This document shows positions 1-12,719 of a stretch of 64,000 bases of DNA, piece by piece. The DNA lies in the NCBI RefSeq assembly GCF_023278565.1, contig NC_064677.1:7688001-7752000 (forward strand), given 5' to 3'. The stretch's first letter is position 1. Each line of letters opens with the position of its first letter. The stretch comes from Colletotrichum lupini (Eukaryota > Ascomycota > Sordariomycetes > Glomerellales > Glomerellaceae). The notes under the pieces were generated by a model. That model did no database searches, was not told the origin of the DNA, and worked only from the letters and a program-made list of their open reading frames with translations. The position numbers and the translations under genes were made by a program.

Positions 1-2481
1 AAAGGAAGTCGGGAGCCGGGGCAGCTCGTATCTGCGCTTGCGTCGCTTGTGTAACGCGACACATGGCCATATCGGACGCCATGCGCAAAATATCGCAAGT
101 GGTAAACGTGCATTCAGCAGTGAGCAAGATACACGTTCGCATCAAAAGATTCCGTCCGTAAACTGCAGCACAGCCTCAAGACTGAGAGCCCTGGAAAGTC
201 TGCTCTTCGGTCGGCAACCCTCGCCAGGGAGAGTAGCAATCCCTGCCGGGGCTTCCTGATTCCCAAGCAGCCGGGCACTCGCCAACTGGCCAAGTTCATC
301 CACAATGCCACCCTGATGCATCAACACACTCATCATGCGAATCCTCGCAAAAGTCCCAATTTCCCATCTTCGCACTCTTGTCCATTATTCCCGCGTTGAC
401 CGAGCCCCACCGAATCAACATCGCGTCACTTATCCGTTCCCTTTGAAGTAACAGCGAGCCTTCAATCACTGGTGAGGGCCTGAGGCGTGTGTGGGTGCGA
501 TCGCCCGCTACCACATGCCCTATCTAATGGATCTTTCTTCTCCCACTGATGAGTGGAAATGCTGTGGATCTGGGTGGTATGTTGGCCACTTTTTTCCCAT
601 AAGCTTGCTCATAACCTTGAATTTCATTGTTGTCCTTGGACTTTGAGTGATTAAATCCTTCTTGTTCCCACTTTGTGTGATGAGGATCGAGATTGGCGGC
701 CGCTTCACCTTGGGCTCTGGTGAACTGAGAGGTATCCACTGCGGTGACCCCAAGGTGTCATTGACCTGAAGCTCACCTTGAACCTGAACTCGTGGGTTCT
801 GCCAACACCTCCCGGTACTACTGCTTTGATACACGGACGGCTCTCACCACTACTTGTCCGCGCATGGCGACGTCGTAGAAACAGAGACAGCCAAGGGCTC
901 ACGGACAGATTCTGAGCCCTGTTTCTCCCGGTCAATCGGGGCTGCCATCTGGTATTCGCCCTTACTGCGTAGAGGTTCCTCTTCCCAGCTCTCGCTCCTC
1001 ATCGCACATGGATACTACTTGTGTTTGATCACACTGATGACGCAGAAGGGATGACATGTTCGACTCACGGCAGATCTGGTATAAGACAGGAAACGACATC
1101 GCCACAATCAATAAACCAGTACCCCCAAAAGCATGACTTTTCTACAAATGAGACAGAACTCCCCCGTGCTCTCTCTCCCTCGCCCCACGAGGTCTTTCTT
1201 CAACTCTATATTCGATGCGGGACAGTCTCACACGCACCCGGTTCAGAGGGAAGGGGGGGGCGAATTGGTCTCATTCGTGACTTACCCCAGCTTGTGCAGC
1301 CCGAGACCTATCTTTGAGAAGGAGAAGGAGAGAAAAAAGAAGCAACATGCACAACAGAGTCGCAAGGCCTAGTCATCTTGTGTATCTGTAACACTGAGAT
1401 CTCCGCCGCCCTAATGAAGGCTGATGTTTTTAATGAAGTTCTCAATCTTATTATACCCATTACAGTGCACCTTGCCGAAATCAAAGGAGGATGCAAATAA
1501 GTACAGATACAGGAGGGCAAATGGTTTTCTGACGGGAACAAAGGTACCTAAGCAAAGCAAGAAATGCCGGATACTAGCAGGTGTCCAGAGGTGCCGGTGG
1601 CAAGGCCCTACGCCCGAGCAATCACCAGAAAGTAGCATTGCATCCAGTGTCATCAGGAAAACCTGGCAAAGGTCAACAAAACGTAAAAAAAGGCTTCGCG
1701 ACGATCCATCCAGGATGGTGATTCGATGAGCTACGGCCGGCTCCCAAGGCCCCCAGTCTTCCGACCCTTGATTCTTGGCTTCAGGCTGTCACAGCTGGGT
1801 TTTGCCGCCACCCGACGCTGTAATAGCACACCAGTCGCCTGCCGCAAGGTTGTCTTTTCTGGGTTCATCGATTCCAGGCCCTTGTTGTACAGGTGTCGGC
1901 CGGGCGCTGTGATAAGTCAGCCAACTCAAGGCAGAACTTGGAAGTGTAGCATCTGCAGACTGTGGGAGCCACGGCCCACGAACAATCAAGGCGAGTAGCT
2001 TGCGCCGTCTGACAGCAGCTGGCTGGTGTCGGTTACAGTGGTGGTGATGACTGCATCGGCCATATACCTGCCTTGAGTCTTTAAATGCAGGGATCTCAAG
2101 CCGCTGGCAGTGCCAAGGCTCTGATGTTAGCTGCCTCTTGGAAGTGTTGAAGCTTGGAAGTCATCAGTCAAGCTGCAGATAACCTTATTGTAGGCAACAA
2201 TTGTTCGAATCATACGAAATTGATTATGCAAGTCTTCAAATTCATTAGGTGGTAGTAAGTTTGCATCTCCCAATATCCTAATCATAACCCAAGATATTGT
2301 CATCAAATATATGTGCTCAAAGCACCTGGGTAAGTAATTCCAGGTTGGTATTCCAGAGTAATCGCCTTCCGTTGTAAAATCCGCACCGCGCGCCCGTCAT
2401 CTATCCCGATTGTGCATGTAGCCGTCTATATGTAAATGTGCGAAAAATCCAAAAGAGAGAAATGGCCGTTCGAGTGGACTT
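1..2481. other. Intergenic stretch, no supported gene
   Basis: Only short overlapping frames (about 100 codons or fewer) are open here, on both strands, with no recognisable domain, signal peptide or shared exon structure. A G-run of about 8 lies near 1252-1259. The last 250 bases or so (2200-2450) are somewhat AT-richer and probably hold the 3' UTR and termination region of the GH16 gene that ends at 2482 on the minus strand. Confidence 0.5.
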
Positions 2482-4018
2482 TTACAGCTCCTCGTTGCCG
2501 TCGCACTGCTGCCACATGGAAACCTTCTGGACAGTGAGCTCGGGCTGGGTCCACGTGGGGTACCACTGGTCGCGGGCATTCCAGAAGTCCTTCTTGGCGT
2601 TGGGGCTGCTTCCAACCCACGGCTTGCCAGACTGGCCATCTTCGAACCAGCCGTTGGTACCACCGACGGCCACGTTGATGATGAGGTAGAACTTCTGGTC
2701 AAAGGGAGTGTTGGAACGGCCAGTTTGACTCCAGACGTCCTCCAGGCGGGAACCGTTAGAGTTAGTCTGGGGGAAGTCACCACGCTTCCACATGGGTTCG
2801 TCAAAGTTGGTGTAGAGGACCTGGAGCAGGCGACTGTTGACGTAGGTGAAGAGGTACTTCTGGGACCATTCCAGACCGAAGGTGTTGAATTCATCACCAT
2901 AGGTCGTGTGCAGGGCCTGACGCTTGTTGTTGGTTCTCCACCAGGCATCGTTGGCCTGGTCGGGGCCCCAGTGCAGGGCAGAGGAGACGATGTTGTTACC
3001 GCCCTGGGCATAGGTCCAGTTGTTACCGCGAGACTCCATGATATCAATCTCACCCGAAAGGGGCCAAGCACCATAGGTATCCTCGACGGGCATCATCCAG
3101 ATAGCGGGCCAGAGCCAATCACCCTTGGGCAGCTTGGCGACAACTTCGACGCGGCCATACTTGAGAGTGGCACCCTTCTTGGTGTTGATGCGACCAGACT
3201 TAGTAGGGGGGACAATGGAAGAGTTGCCAGAAGTAGTGTTGGTGGCAGTTACACAGGCGGAGAACTCGGTGGAAGTGCAAGTTCCGTCCTTGAGCAAGTC
3301 AATCTCGGTGTCCTTCTCAATAAGAGCGGAGTCTTGAAGAGTGGGACGGATGACCAAGTTGCCGTCCTTGAGGAAGACGTTCTCGTTGTCGGCAGTGGTC
3401 ATCTGGAATTCGCCATTACTGGAATGCGATTAGCGTGATGCGGGGTGAGAGGAATGCAATCAAGGAAACGTACCCAAAGCCGCCGACTTGCACCTCCTGG
3501 GTCCAAATGTTTGAATCCAGGCTGCTGCCGGAGAAATCCTCAATGAGCACAGGGCAGTACTTGTGCTTGACGACACTTCTGATACCGTCCCAGACGAGGA
3601 AGCCAGAGACAGCGAGACCAATGAAGATACCGACAATAGGAATGATGGTGACCCATTTCTCCTTGGGGTCAGCCTTGTCCAACCAAGGCTTCTCGATATC
3701 CTCCTTACGGATACGTCTGGTGTGGAAGTACCGCTGGGATCGCTCATCGAAGCGTGCGCCGATGGCACTGGACGAGCCGAAGCTCGAGGCAGGTCGGGAA
3801 ACGGCAGGCGTGCCGAATGGGTTCGTGCCCATTGGTGTACCGGCCATGGGCCCTCTCTGAGAAGCTTGGGACTCGACACCATCGCCAAAAGGATTTCTGC
3901 TGTTTTCAGTGTTGGGCGTGCCGGGGCGAAGGGGGGTTCCGGTAGCAGTGGTGGCCTGTGAAGGCATTCCAGCTGCTGGGCGGGAGTAGTAGCCCTGATT
4001 GTACTGGTCCTGATCCAT
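2482..4018 (-). CDS. Membrane-anchored GH16 family beta-glucanase/transglycosylase
   Basis: Two exons, 4018-3474 and 3418-2482, join across a 55-bp intron (donor GTACGT, acceptor CCAG) to give 493 aa starting at an ATG. The first 120 residues are Ser/Pro/Gly-rich and look cytosolic. One hydrophobic helix follows at about 122-145 (WVTIIPIVGIF..), so this is a predicted type II membrane protein. The rest is a GH16 catalytic domain with the signature GEIDIMES; E305, D307 and E310 are the expected nucleophile, assisting and acid/base residues. Two Trp-rich substrate-cleft segments (WPAIWMMP, ALHWGP) flank it. GH16 enzymes of this type act on beta-1,3 or mixed-linked glucan, so a role in cell-wall glucan remodelling is inferred. 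It is shorter than Kre6/Skn1 proteins and resembles the laminarinase/glucan-binding branch of GH16. Substrate is not determined by the sequence. Confidence 0.93.
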
Positions 4019-4689
4019 GATGGGTTATAGACCAAGGTTGAGGTTGACGAGACAAGTGAATGGCCTTGCGGCTTGACGCGGAGGAATAGTACTTGTTCCT
4101 CGAGGTAGTCGACGGTAAGCAAGCGTGGGTATAACGAATGTGAAGCCGCGAATCGTCTATGAATTTGCCGGGTTGTCGCTATGCCAGTGAAGATGAGTAA
4201 CTCCTCGAGGCGGCAGCGAGAAAGAGCGGCAAGGGAAAGATTTGTAGTGTTCCTAACGACGGGCAAGGCGAAGGGGAGAAGAAAGGAATCCCAGCTGGGC
4301 TTGAAGGAAAAAGGCGAGACCGGGGAGGTAAATGGCAAGGTCAGGGACTCAGGTCGCCGCCAACAGGAGAAGACGCAGGCAGATCAAAGGCGCTCTTGCT
4401 CCTCCTGGGCGAGCTAAGATGAGGAAGGCCAAGTGCGATTCGGGTACCTCTGCCAATGTACTTTTTTGCCCATTCTGCTCCTTCTGCTCATCTTGGGAGA
4501 TGTGACCTTTTACAGTGCTTATCTCACCCCTTTTGGTTTACTTCATACAGTACCAAGGATAGCTCAAATCGGCGCTTGACCCGCTGCCTTACAGTGGAGG
4601 TTCAGTCGTCGAGACCCCTAATTCAGCAACGGTGGAAATCATCAACCGGGTCTGCGCACTGTACGTACCGAAGTCCTTTTCCTTCTCCC

Positions 4690-4970
4690 ACGTTTGCACG
4701 CACACCCCTCAGCAGTCTTTTTTCGTCGTGTCTTCTTGCTCCTCTCTGCCTCCCATCTCCTTCTTCTTCTTCTTCTTCTGCCTCTCCACGTACCACCCCC
4801 GGCGCCCCTCCTCGATCGTCTTTCAGCTTGTCCACCTCCTGTCGTTAACTTTGGATCCGGTCTTTTGCTAGTTCGGACGGGGCCGCATTTGTTTCTTTCA
4901 CAAACGCCTCGACGACGACAATCCTCGTTTGTTTCTTCGGCCTCCCCATCGCCCTCACCTCGATCAATCC
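4690..4970 (+). promoter_or_regulatory. Pyrimidine-rich tract, possible plus-strand promoter/leader
   Basis: About 280 bases are dominated by C and T on the plus strand, with TTC repeats at 4760-4779. The same architecture, a pyrimidine tract on the sense strand, precedes the Pbs2, transporter and otubain genes in this window. The gene it would serve is not obvious, and it is on the wrong strand for the GH16 gene, which is transcribed away from it. Confidence 0.3.
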
Positions 4971-7685
4971 AGACCTGAAGCACTCCACTCCCGCTTCGTC
5001 TGGTCTGGCCTCGCCGTTTGCCCAATATTACCACCCAAGATAGTCCTGACACGCACCAAGGGCTCCATCACCCACCAAACCTAAGTATGCATCTCGGCGC
5101 TTCTAATTCAGCTCTCGCCATGTACGCCGCCTTGTACGGAGCAGACCACGCAAGAATAGTCAAGGATCACTATCTCATCATGCCCTCCGGCACAGCAACT
5201 ACGGCCACCACGAAGCCTCACTAGTGAAACACTGCAGAACGCTTCACCTTCAGCCCTGAGCATATAATGGCAACATCGCAAGTACCGACTGCTCTCGGTC
5301 TCCCTCAGTCTCCGCCTGCCAGCAGCACCCCTTGGCCCTTGCCTGGCCCGCTTCCCGTCTTGCCGTCGTTACCTTGCTTCCTCGGGCGGGTTGGTTCCAG
5401 CTCCCTATGCTTCTCGGCGCACTGCCCACCAAAGAGCAGCAACTGTATCCGCTGTGTACACATGTGGCCAGGAAAAGCAGCAAGAGATTTGCCCATGCGG
5501 CTTGTTCTGGTGCGCTCGTTAGCTCGGTGGCGTGCATGCATCGGCCAGTTCGCTCAACGATGCCCTTGTACCTGCATTAAAGCCCCTGTCTGCTCTTCTG
5601 CTGGCACCCTGGTCCTTGATGTGGTCGCTGGTCGGACGAAAAAGACACGATAAGGGATGCTGCCTATTCGGTACTAGTTTCAATAGCGCGCGACAGTATC
5701 GAGCCGGTCAGTCATGGCCCGTCTTGGCCCCCTCCTGGCCTCCCTACCGCAATTTCCACCGTCACGTCAAGACCGTCGCCGTCGTGTCGCGATGGCGTCA
5801 AAGCTCAACTCGAACCATCTCCTATCCAGGTGCCAGACACAGACTCGGCCAGCGTCCCAAAGGCCCACCGCGCGCCTGTTGTCTTGGCTTACGGCATCTC
5901 ATCAACAGCCATTGTCCTGGCCCCAATACGAGACTGAGGAAACAACCTTCAGCTGAAGTAAGGTAGTGTAGGCCTCCCGGGGCCAAAGCCAAAGCACACA
6001 GCAGCTCAGTGTCAAAGAGCTGCAGAATATCGGACGATGATTTCCTTCCATTGCTCACACCATTTGGTGGCAGTGGGTTAACTAACCAGGTGAATCATAC
6101 ATTCAACTCACTCAAAACATCTTCGAGATTTGACATCATCAACACTGGCCCAGAGGCCTTCTACAATGAGATCAAGGATACAACATAAACGATACCCTTG
6201 CCCTTTCCCATGGAGCAGTTTAGTCGTGCTCTGTTTCAGCAGCTCGGACGATCCGCCTTGGAACTGAGTTCGACGATCGGCAAGGAGTGTGCTTCTAGCT
6301 CCCCGATGCTTCCCAAGGGTGGCGAGTAGCAACTGAGGTCAACATGTTGATCGCGGCTTCGAGAGTTCTTGTCCCGGCCCCGCCGTCGGATGCTTCATGA
6401 CACTTCCAACTCTGAGCTCCAGTATCCTTGGTTCTATCCCTACGCTAGAGAATTCCATTGGGCCCATCCTCGGAAGATCGACGCCTCCGGGACGGACCCC
6501 CGCGAAGCGGCGGGTGTCTTTGTTTGTCTCGTTAATACAACCTTGCCTTTTATGGTGACCCGATAAACCCAACTCGGGAGCGCTGCCTTTGTCGGTGTCA
6601 AGATATGGCAAGCCATCTCCAAACCGATACAATGACAGCCGTTCAGCCTCAGTTTCTATAACGCACATTTATCACGTTCAGGGCTCTTGCCGGTTATCCT
6701 GCAGGGAGACACCTGCAATGCAAGTGTAGTCGGCACGTTGGCAGGCCACAGACAAGCAAGAGGGCCGATTACACTGCATTCAGCATGCGTTAGCGTCTCA
6801 ATATCGGCCAGCCGAGCTGATGTTGCTCTTCTGTCACAGTACGGCAATCCTTGAGGAGACCATGGACAGAATTTTATGGCCCTCTCATTCGTCGAATTAG
6901 ATCACGTCCATCACCTTAGGCTTCGTCCAAAATTCAACGGGCGTATGTTCCGTCGGGCTTTTTCTTTTCATAGGGACTTATCTCGTGCGGCAGCACTCCC
7001 CAACTGAACCCGTTCCGCGGAGTCGGGATGTCTCAATGCTTTGGTTACAGTACATGAGTTGAGCTATCGTCACGCGGCTTGTAAGTGGCACGCTGTGGAA
7101 CTACCACTGCCGAATCAGCACGTCAAGCCATACTATGCTGGGCGATAACCTATTGCTTGCCTGTCGATAGGATGTTGCGCGGGCTTCAGCACGTCCATCA
7201 CAGGACTACTCGAACTGACATACTGCCATTCATCCTGAACATGTTTGTGTTTTGCCACACACCTCAAGAAGCTTTGTCGACGTTGCATCGGAGTCTGACG
7301 CTTGAAGGTCTCGCAGCGCAATGAGCCCATGAGCATGTCGTTCAAGCCGTTGGTGTGGTGGCTGGACGAGCCAGTCAGTCGCCGTACAAGCTCATCAACC
7401 CCGCCTTTTGCAGGCCGAAATGGCTGCCCCTCCTTCTCGTGTTCTACGTTGGCTTCGATTCCACCCGGCCAGTCAGGCTTGCAGCTCGCCTAACCGGTTA
7501 TTTTAGGAAGAAAAAAGCGCCTGCATCGAGAAGGGAAAGGAACCCCTACCCTCCCGACGCCTCCCCCTCTGCCCACCACGTCAATCTGCGCAAGTCTCGC
7601 ATTGGGGTTGGCTTAGAGCTGGTGACCCGTGGTCCAATCGAGCTGACTTCGCAGCTCGTAAGTCTGGCCGTTGTGCCGTTATCTT

Positions 7686-7698
7686 GGGGGGGGGGGGG
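7686..7698. repeat. Poly-G homopolymer (13 bases)
   Basis: An uninterrupted run of 13 G in non-coding sequence, one of several long G/C homopolymers in this window. Confidence 0.85.
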
Positions 7699-9587
7699 CA
7701 GAATGCCAGCCAGAACGTATGTTTCAGTTGAGGCAACGGCCGAAGGAGCAACGTGCCATCGTCCCCATCCAACCTTTGTGTTTGTAAGATTGTCTGCTTG
7801 TTTTCAGTTGTCGATGATAGCCGGTTTTGTGCGGCTGATGCGTTGTTATCGAGAGGCATACGATTTGTTGGGTGGTTGACCCAGGCTAAGTCATCTGCAG
7901 CTGTGCCAAGGCAGAAATTGTCCTTTTGGTCGACAGCAACCCTACATAGACGAGTAGCTTTTGGTTACTGCAGGCAGAACAGGGGACTCTGCATGCAATG
8001 CATTGACTCTCTACAGGAGGGCTAGAGCGACGAAAGGCCCAAATCCTGGGCGAGCTGGACAGCTGGGCGTGCATTCTTGTGGCTTTGCCACGCCCGAAGC
8101 AGGGTCTCTCGCAGTACCCGGTGATCTGACAGATGCTGGCGTTCCGGGTATGTGCTGGCCGGTTGACAATCTAGTGTGGTGAGATGTAGGCATGTGGCGG
8201 TGGCCTTGAGTTGCTGCGATGAGGTTGTGCCAGTGTCAGTTGTCTTATGGGGAGTACCGCTCGATAAGTATTTGTCCTCAAAGATGCAGTTGGCAAGGTG
8301 CACAATGAATCGAGACGAGCTTGGCGTACATTGAACGCTTGGATTGTCGCCAATGGAGTTATGGCTTCGGTTTTGAGCCTCATAGCCCGTAAGGTTGACT
8401 GTCGCAAGGTCTCATTTGCCTCGCTGTAGCCCGAATAATTCGAAAGACGGTATATCGAAATCAGCAGTCTTGGACTGCTGATGATGCAGGGCTGATATAT
8501 TACATGCAAAAGCTTATTGCTAGATACGGTACAGATGAAGCTGTGAAGTACCGTCATACAATGTACACACAGTGTTGTTATCCTCCGGTTTCTTCGGGAT
8601 ACAACATCTCGTCGTGTGTCACATAAGTTCGTGCGTGTCCTGGGGTCATTCATTCTGTCAAGACCGTCTCGTAAGTCAGAGACTAGCCATGGAACATAGA
8701 TGAACGTCGGATATTGCAATGAATGATATCATCAAGACTAAGTAAAGCGTGCCTGTCTATTGCACAGAGCTAGTTCCGGGTATGTGTAATATTCTTGGCT
8801 GTCCAGAGAGTCCATCTTGTAGTCCTATCCAGTACGTGAGAGTTCGGAGACGAGATGATTGAGGCGATCCGGGAGTTTGTACTCGAGTTAGTAAGTAGTC
8901 GTATCAGCAATACATAGATGGCAAGGCAGTCACTGTCCATTCATAAAGGAAACGTATTGAAAGTAAGCCTACTGTACGATAAGTCTGGGTTGGATTGAAG
9001 GGCTATAAGCCAGAAGTCAAGTTTAGCGAAGCGTTTGTTTTCCCACCTTCTGATACGTGTAGACTAGTCCGGTCTTGAAGTTCGAAAGCGTCTAGAGACT
9101 AGCAGACAGTGGTTATCAATATTGGAAATGGAACTTTACCTGGACAACAAACTTCATCTAGTTGAGTTACCAGCAACTTGGCGTGCCGGAAAACGCCGTG
9201 AATATCGTGGGCCAAGTACTCCGGATCAAAGATGCAATCAACCCAGATTTTGCTCTGGGGTATCAAGGTAACTTGGCAATACAGCAGACAGACATTGATA
9301 GAATTTGGAAGAAGCGATCAGTTCTACTGGAAGTGAAGACTAAAACTTCTCGCTGTCACTATCAATATATCGCACCTTACAATGTCTTCACTTTTTGATT
9401 ATCAAAAGAGGTCGCAACCACAATTACCTTGTCACTCACTGCAGAACACATTGGCTAACTAATCAAACATGAAATCAGGCCCATGAAGCTGTTATTCAGT
9501 ACTAAATATTAAGGTATTTTATCTAATACGGCGGTATAGTCGTCTCACGCTCCCTTATCCAACCAGCCGGGTCCAACAAACCAAAGT

Positions 9588-10956
9588 CTAGGCCAACGCG
9601 GCAAGTCCCGCAAGCAGAGCCGCACCAGCAGCCACACCGGTTCGCACCGCCGCACCGGGGCTAGTCGTAGTCCTAACCCCCATCGTAGAAGACCGCGTTG
9701 AAGCCACCGTAGGACTGGCAGTCGTTGTCACAGGACAGCTGACGGTACAGGGAATCGCCGTCGTGAACGGCAGCCCGGACGCCGAGCTCTCGGGGTAAGC
9801 CGGCGCCTGGGTGGCAGCGCTGGGGTTCGGCGTCATGGACGGGGCGTCTGGGTTCAGCACATTGTCGATGATGTGCATGATGCCGTTAGCGACGAGGATG
9901 TCCGGCTGGATGATCTGCGCCGAGTTGAGGAAGAGGTTGTTGCCGGACCGGATGACGCTTATGTCCTCTGTTGCGAGGGTGGTGAGGTTGGTGCCGTTTT
10001 TCAGGTCCGAGGAGGCTAGGATTCGACCGGGGACGACGTGGTAGTTTAGGAACTTCTTCAAAGCGGTTTCGTCTAGGCTATTCAGGGAGCCAGCGACGCG
10101 TTGGAAGGCCTCGTTCCGGGGCGCGAAGATTGTGACGTTCTTCTCTTCTGACATCGATGGGATGAGATTGGCGGCGTAGAGTGCGCCGAGAAAGGCCGGG
10201 AGTTTGAACGAGTCCGTCGTGTTCTCTAGCCTGGCAGGCGGGATCATGAGGTTGTCAACGACTTGGATGAGTCCGCCGGCGAACTTGATGTCCCCCTCGA
10301 CCTGAGTGGTGCGGATGCCCTCGGACGAGGTGAAGACGATGACGTCGCCCGGCTGCTTGTTGACGAGAACATTTTGTCCGGCGGTTACGTTGGTCCAGGC
10401 TTTGTTCAGGAGGAGCGAGGATCGGAGGACTGACGGCCCCGACTCAAGGGCGCCGGTTGAAACTGTGCCTTGAAGGATGTGGTACTCTAGGATGGGGACG
10501 GCGATGGAGGCGTCTGATTCATTCCAAATGCCGTTTAGTTGGGTGCCCGGGATGTTATCAAAGGCTGAATTTGACGGCGCAACGATCTGCGAGTTCAATC
10601 AGTATTGGTCAGGGAAGTTGAGTATTGTTTGGTTATGGACCAAGACGTGGCAGATGAGGTTCATGATAACTTACAGTGACGCCATCATAATTTGGCAGTT
10701 TGAGGATAACCTCGGGGTATTTCTGCTGGAAGTTAGACTTGATGGTCTCGCACACGCAGAATTTGCTCGGAAGTGAGAAAAGCTAGGGTGAATCACTTTG
10801 GTGCTCGAGGCTTACCTTGATTAAGTTGTAATATGTAGACAAATTTGACTGTGACTGAAGAACACTCCCAAGGTCGTCTCCTTGAGCAGCGACAGTCTTA
10901 ATCAGAAATGAGAGAGCGAAAAACCCAGCCTGAACGAGCGCCGATAACATGTTCAT
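9588..10956 (-). CDS. GPI-anchored fasciclin (FAS1) domain protein
   Basis: Three exons, 10956-10816, 10725-10675 and 10586-9588, are all joined in phase 0 across introns of 90 and 88 bp (GTAAGC..CCAG and GTAAGT..GCAG). The product is 396 aa. The open frame extends to a TTG at 10965, but the first ATG is at 10956. A hydrophobic signal peptide covers about residues 1-25, ending near TVAAQ. Two FAS1 domains follow at about 28-180 and 190-308, with their paired motifs visible: TIVAPSNSAFD and EYHILQG in the first, TIFAPRNEAF and NYHVVPG in the second. A Ser/Thr/Pro-rich stalk (about 311-380) leads to a hydrophobic C-terminal tail (381-396), the expected GPI-attachment arrangement. Several N-x-T/S sequons fit a secreted glycoprotein. 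FAS1 proteins act in adhesion or wall association; the exact role here is unknown. Confidence 0.9.
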
Positions 10957-12700
10957 ATTCGGCAACAGGGGCAGAGAATACGATGAGGAGTGATGGAAAC
11001 GACTGAGCTGCTCAAATGAGAGCGGATAGCCTCACTTGATGTCGAGACTTCGCGGCGATGTTCCTCTCACGAAAATACGCACGACGGCAACGCGGCACGG
11101 GTCGGAGATCCAAAACCCGATCAGAACGACCGCAGCAATAATGAGAGCATCGAATGAGCCTTTCGGGACGGCCATCGGCCCATAGGAGAAGGGTGAGCCG
11201 CTTAAAGAGGCTGTGAGAGGCCTGCTGCTCGACCAACGGCGGTTACCCTAAACCCTGGGCTGCAGGTAATATCGACGAGCCCCTGGGAAGGATCGTCTCT
11301 TCTGCATTGAACTGGGGGCTTAGGGCGGTGCCGCGACACCGGGAGAAGCTTCTTGGCAGAAAGCCACGGGGAGAAACAGAGAGAAAGATGTTTACTACTG
11401 TTACAATGTAATTGATCCCAGGGCGTGGTTGAGATTTGTGTCTTGCTAGCTGGATCAGCTCACAGAAACATGTACTATACAGTGCGTCAGTTGCAGACTG
11501 CTTGACGCAGAAGTTGGGAGGAAGTTTGGATTGATTTGTGTCGACACTCGATTTGGGCATGTCAATGTCAGCACCGTTCAACATAAGACGAATTTTGCTG
11601 GGATATTCGGAAATAGGCATGCCAGAGATGGCTATGTTGTCCGAGAAAGAGGCCAAACAAGATTTGCTTACTTACTTACCAGTGACCGTTACACGTTGGC
11701 AATTGATCAGCCGACAGTCCTCTACAGACTCCTAGTCGACAAGGCCCCCGGCAAATAACAACATCGCGCTTGAGGCTCGAGAGATAGCGAGCGGAAACCG
11801 GCAACATGGAGCATAGGAGGCCCAGCAGTGCTAGATTGCCAGCCAACCAACCGCCCAAGGGCGAGGGAGAAACCCCATGTTACACGTCCACACGTCTCCC
11901 ATGCAGGGCTGCATGTGAAAGTGACACGGCCAAGAGGAAATAAGAAAGGATTGGCAGACAGAGAGGGTGGCATTTGCCCACGTTCCCGGTCCAGCTCACC
12001 AGCCACCCCAATGCGCCCTCTTGATAAGGTAAAACAGCGGTTGCTTCTTGCGGTGACATTGTCATTCAAGGACGCTTTTTTGGGGGGGCTGAAGCTGTCG
12101 CGTGGTGGACTGGACAACGCTGTGCTTTGAGTCCGGCTCGCAAGCTGTGCACTTTACTGAGAAACACATCACTTTGCGGGTCTCACCATGTGTCTCAGCT
12201 GGATCAGCTTTTGAAATACAAGGTTAAGTTGAATAGAGTTTGACTTGGGATGTGGTCTTCGCTCGCCTGTAGCACCGCCTGCCCTTCTCAACGAAATGCG
12301 GACGTGCAGCAACTCGCGAGCGCTCCATAGAATCTGGGAGTGATTCCCGCTGATCTGCCAATTTGACCAAGAAATCTCTAGCGCCTTATCAAAAACTGTG
12401 ATACGAGCTTCCTCACCTTCCTGGCCAAATTCGAGACACTGCGCGAACGACAAGGTAGCGCATCCGGTAATGGGATCAGAAAGCCAGTTTGCCTTGGCCA
12501 AGGTTGCACCTTTTGCGTCCTCTTTCCCCCCTCCCCCTCCTCAACACGAGCTGCAGTGCAGGATAGCGTGGATCGCGACGACCACTGAAATTGGAGGTTC
12601 GGCAACAGGCGGCCGCTGCAGAAGCACCTCGCGAATCCCAGTCGGGAGCATCGCATCTGCGGTCTGCCACGGGAACACGAGATGCAAGTTGAATGCCAGG

Positions 12701-12719
12701 CCCCCCCCCCCCCCCCCCC
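12701..12719. repeat. Poly-C homopolymer (19 bases)
   Basis: An uninterrupted run of 19 C directly after GG, in non-coding sequence. It forces overlapping frames on both strands to contain long Pro or Gly stretches, which is a reason to distrust the ORFs crossing it. Confidence 0.9.

Larger units (their letters stand above)
4019..9587. other. Long intergenic stretch; possible unassigned plus-strand promoter
   Basis: No supported gene in 5.6 kb. The part next to 4019 is the leader and promoter of the GH16 gene. A strong plus-strand pyrimidine tract at about 4690-4970, including a (TTC)n run at 4760-4779, looks like a fungal promoter/leader, but only small ATG frames follow: 45 codons from 5086 and 128 codons from 5267, the latter Pro/Cys-rich without a domain. 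A 13-base G run lies at 7686-7698. Bases 8400-9550 are AT-richer and hold only frames opening at TTG or GTG. Confidence 0.5.

Noticed and set aside
2725..3438. 237-codon plus-strand frame opposite the GH16 gene
   Set aside because: It lies wholly antisense to the conserved GH16 exon, is Gly/Val/Leu-rich as expected from reverse-reading of biased codons, and has no domain.
7355..7879. 174-codon plus-strand frame
   Set aside because: It opens at GTG, crosses a 13-base G run, and shows no recognisable feature.
8171..8719. 182-codon minus-strand frame
   Set aside because: It opens at TTG, has no domain or signal, and lies in AT-richer intergenic DNA where long frames arise by chance.
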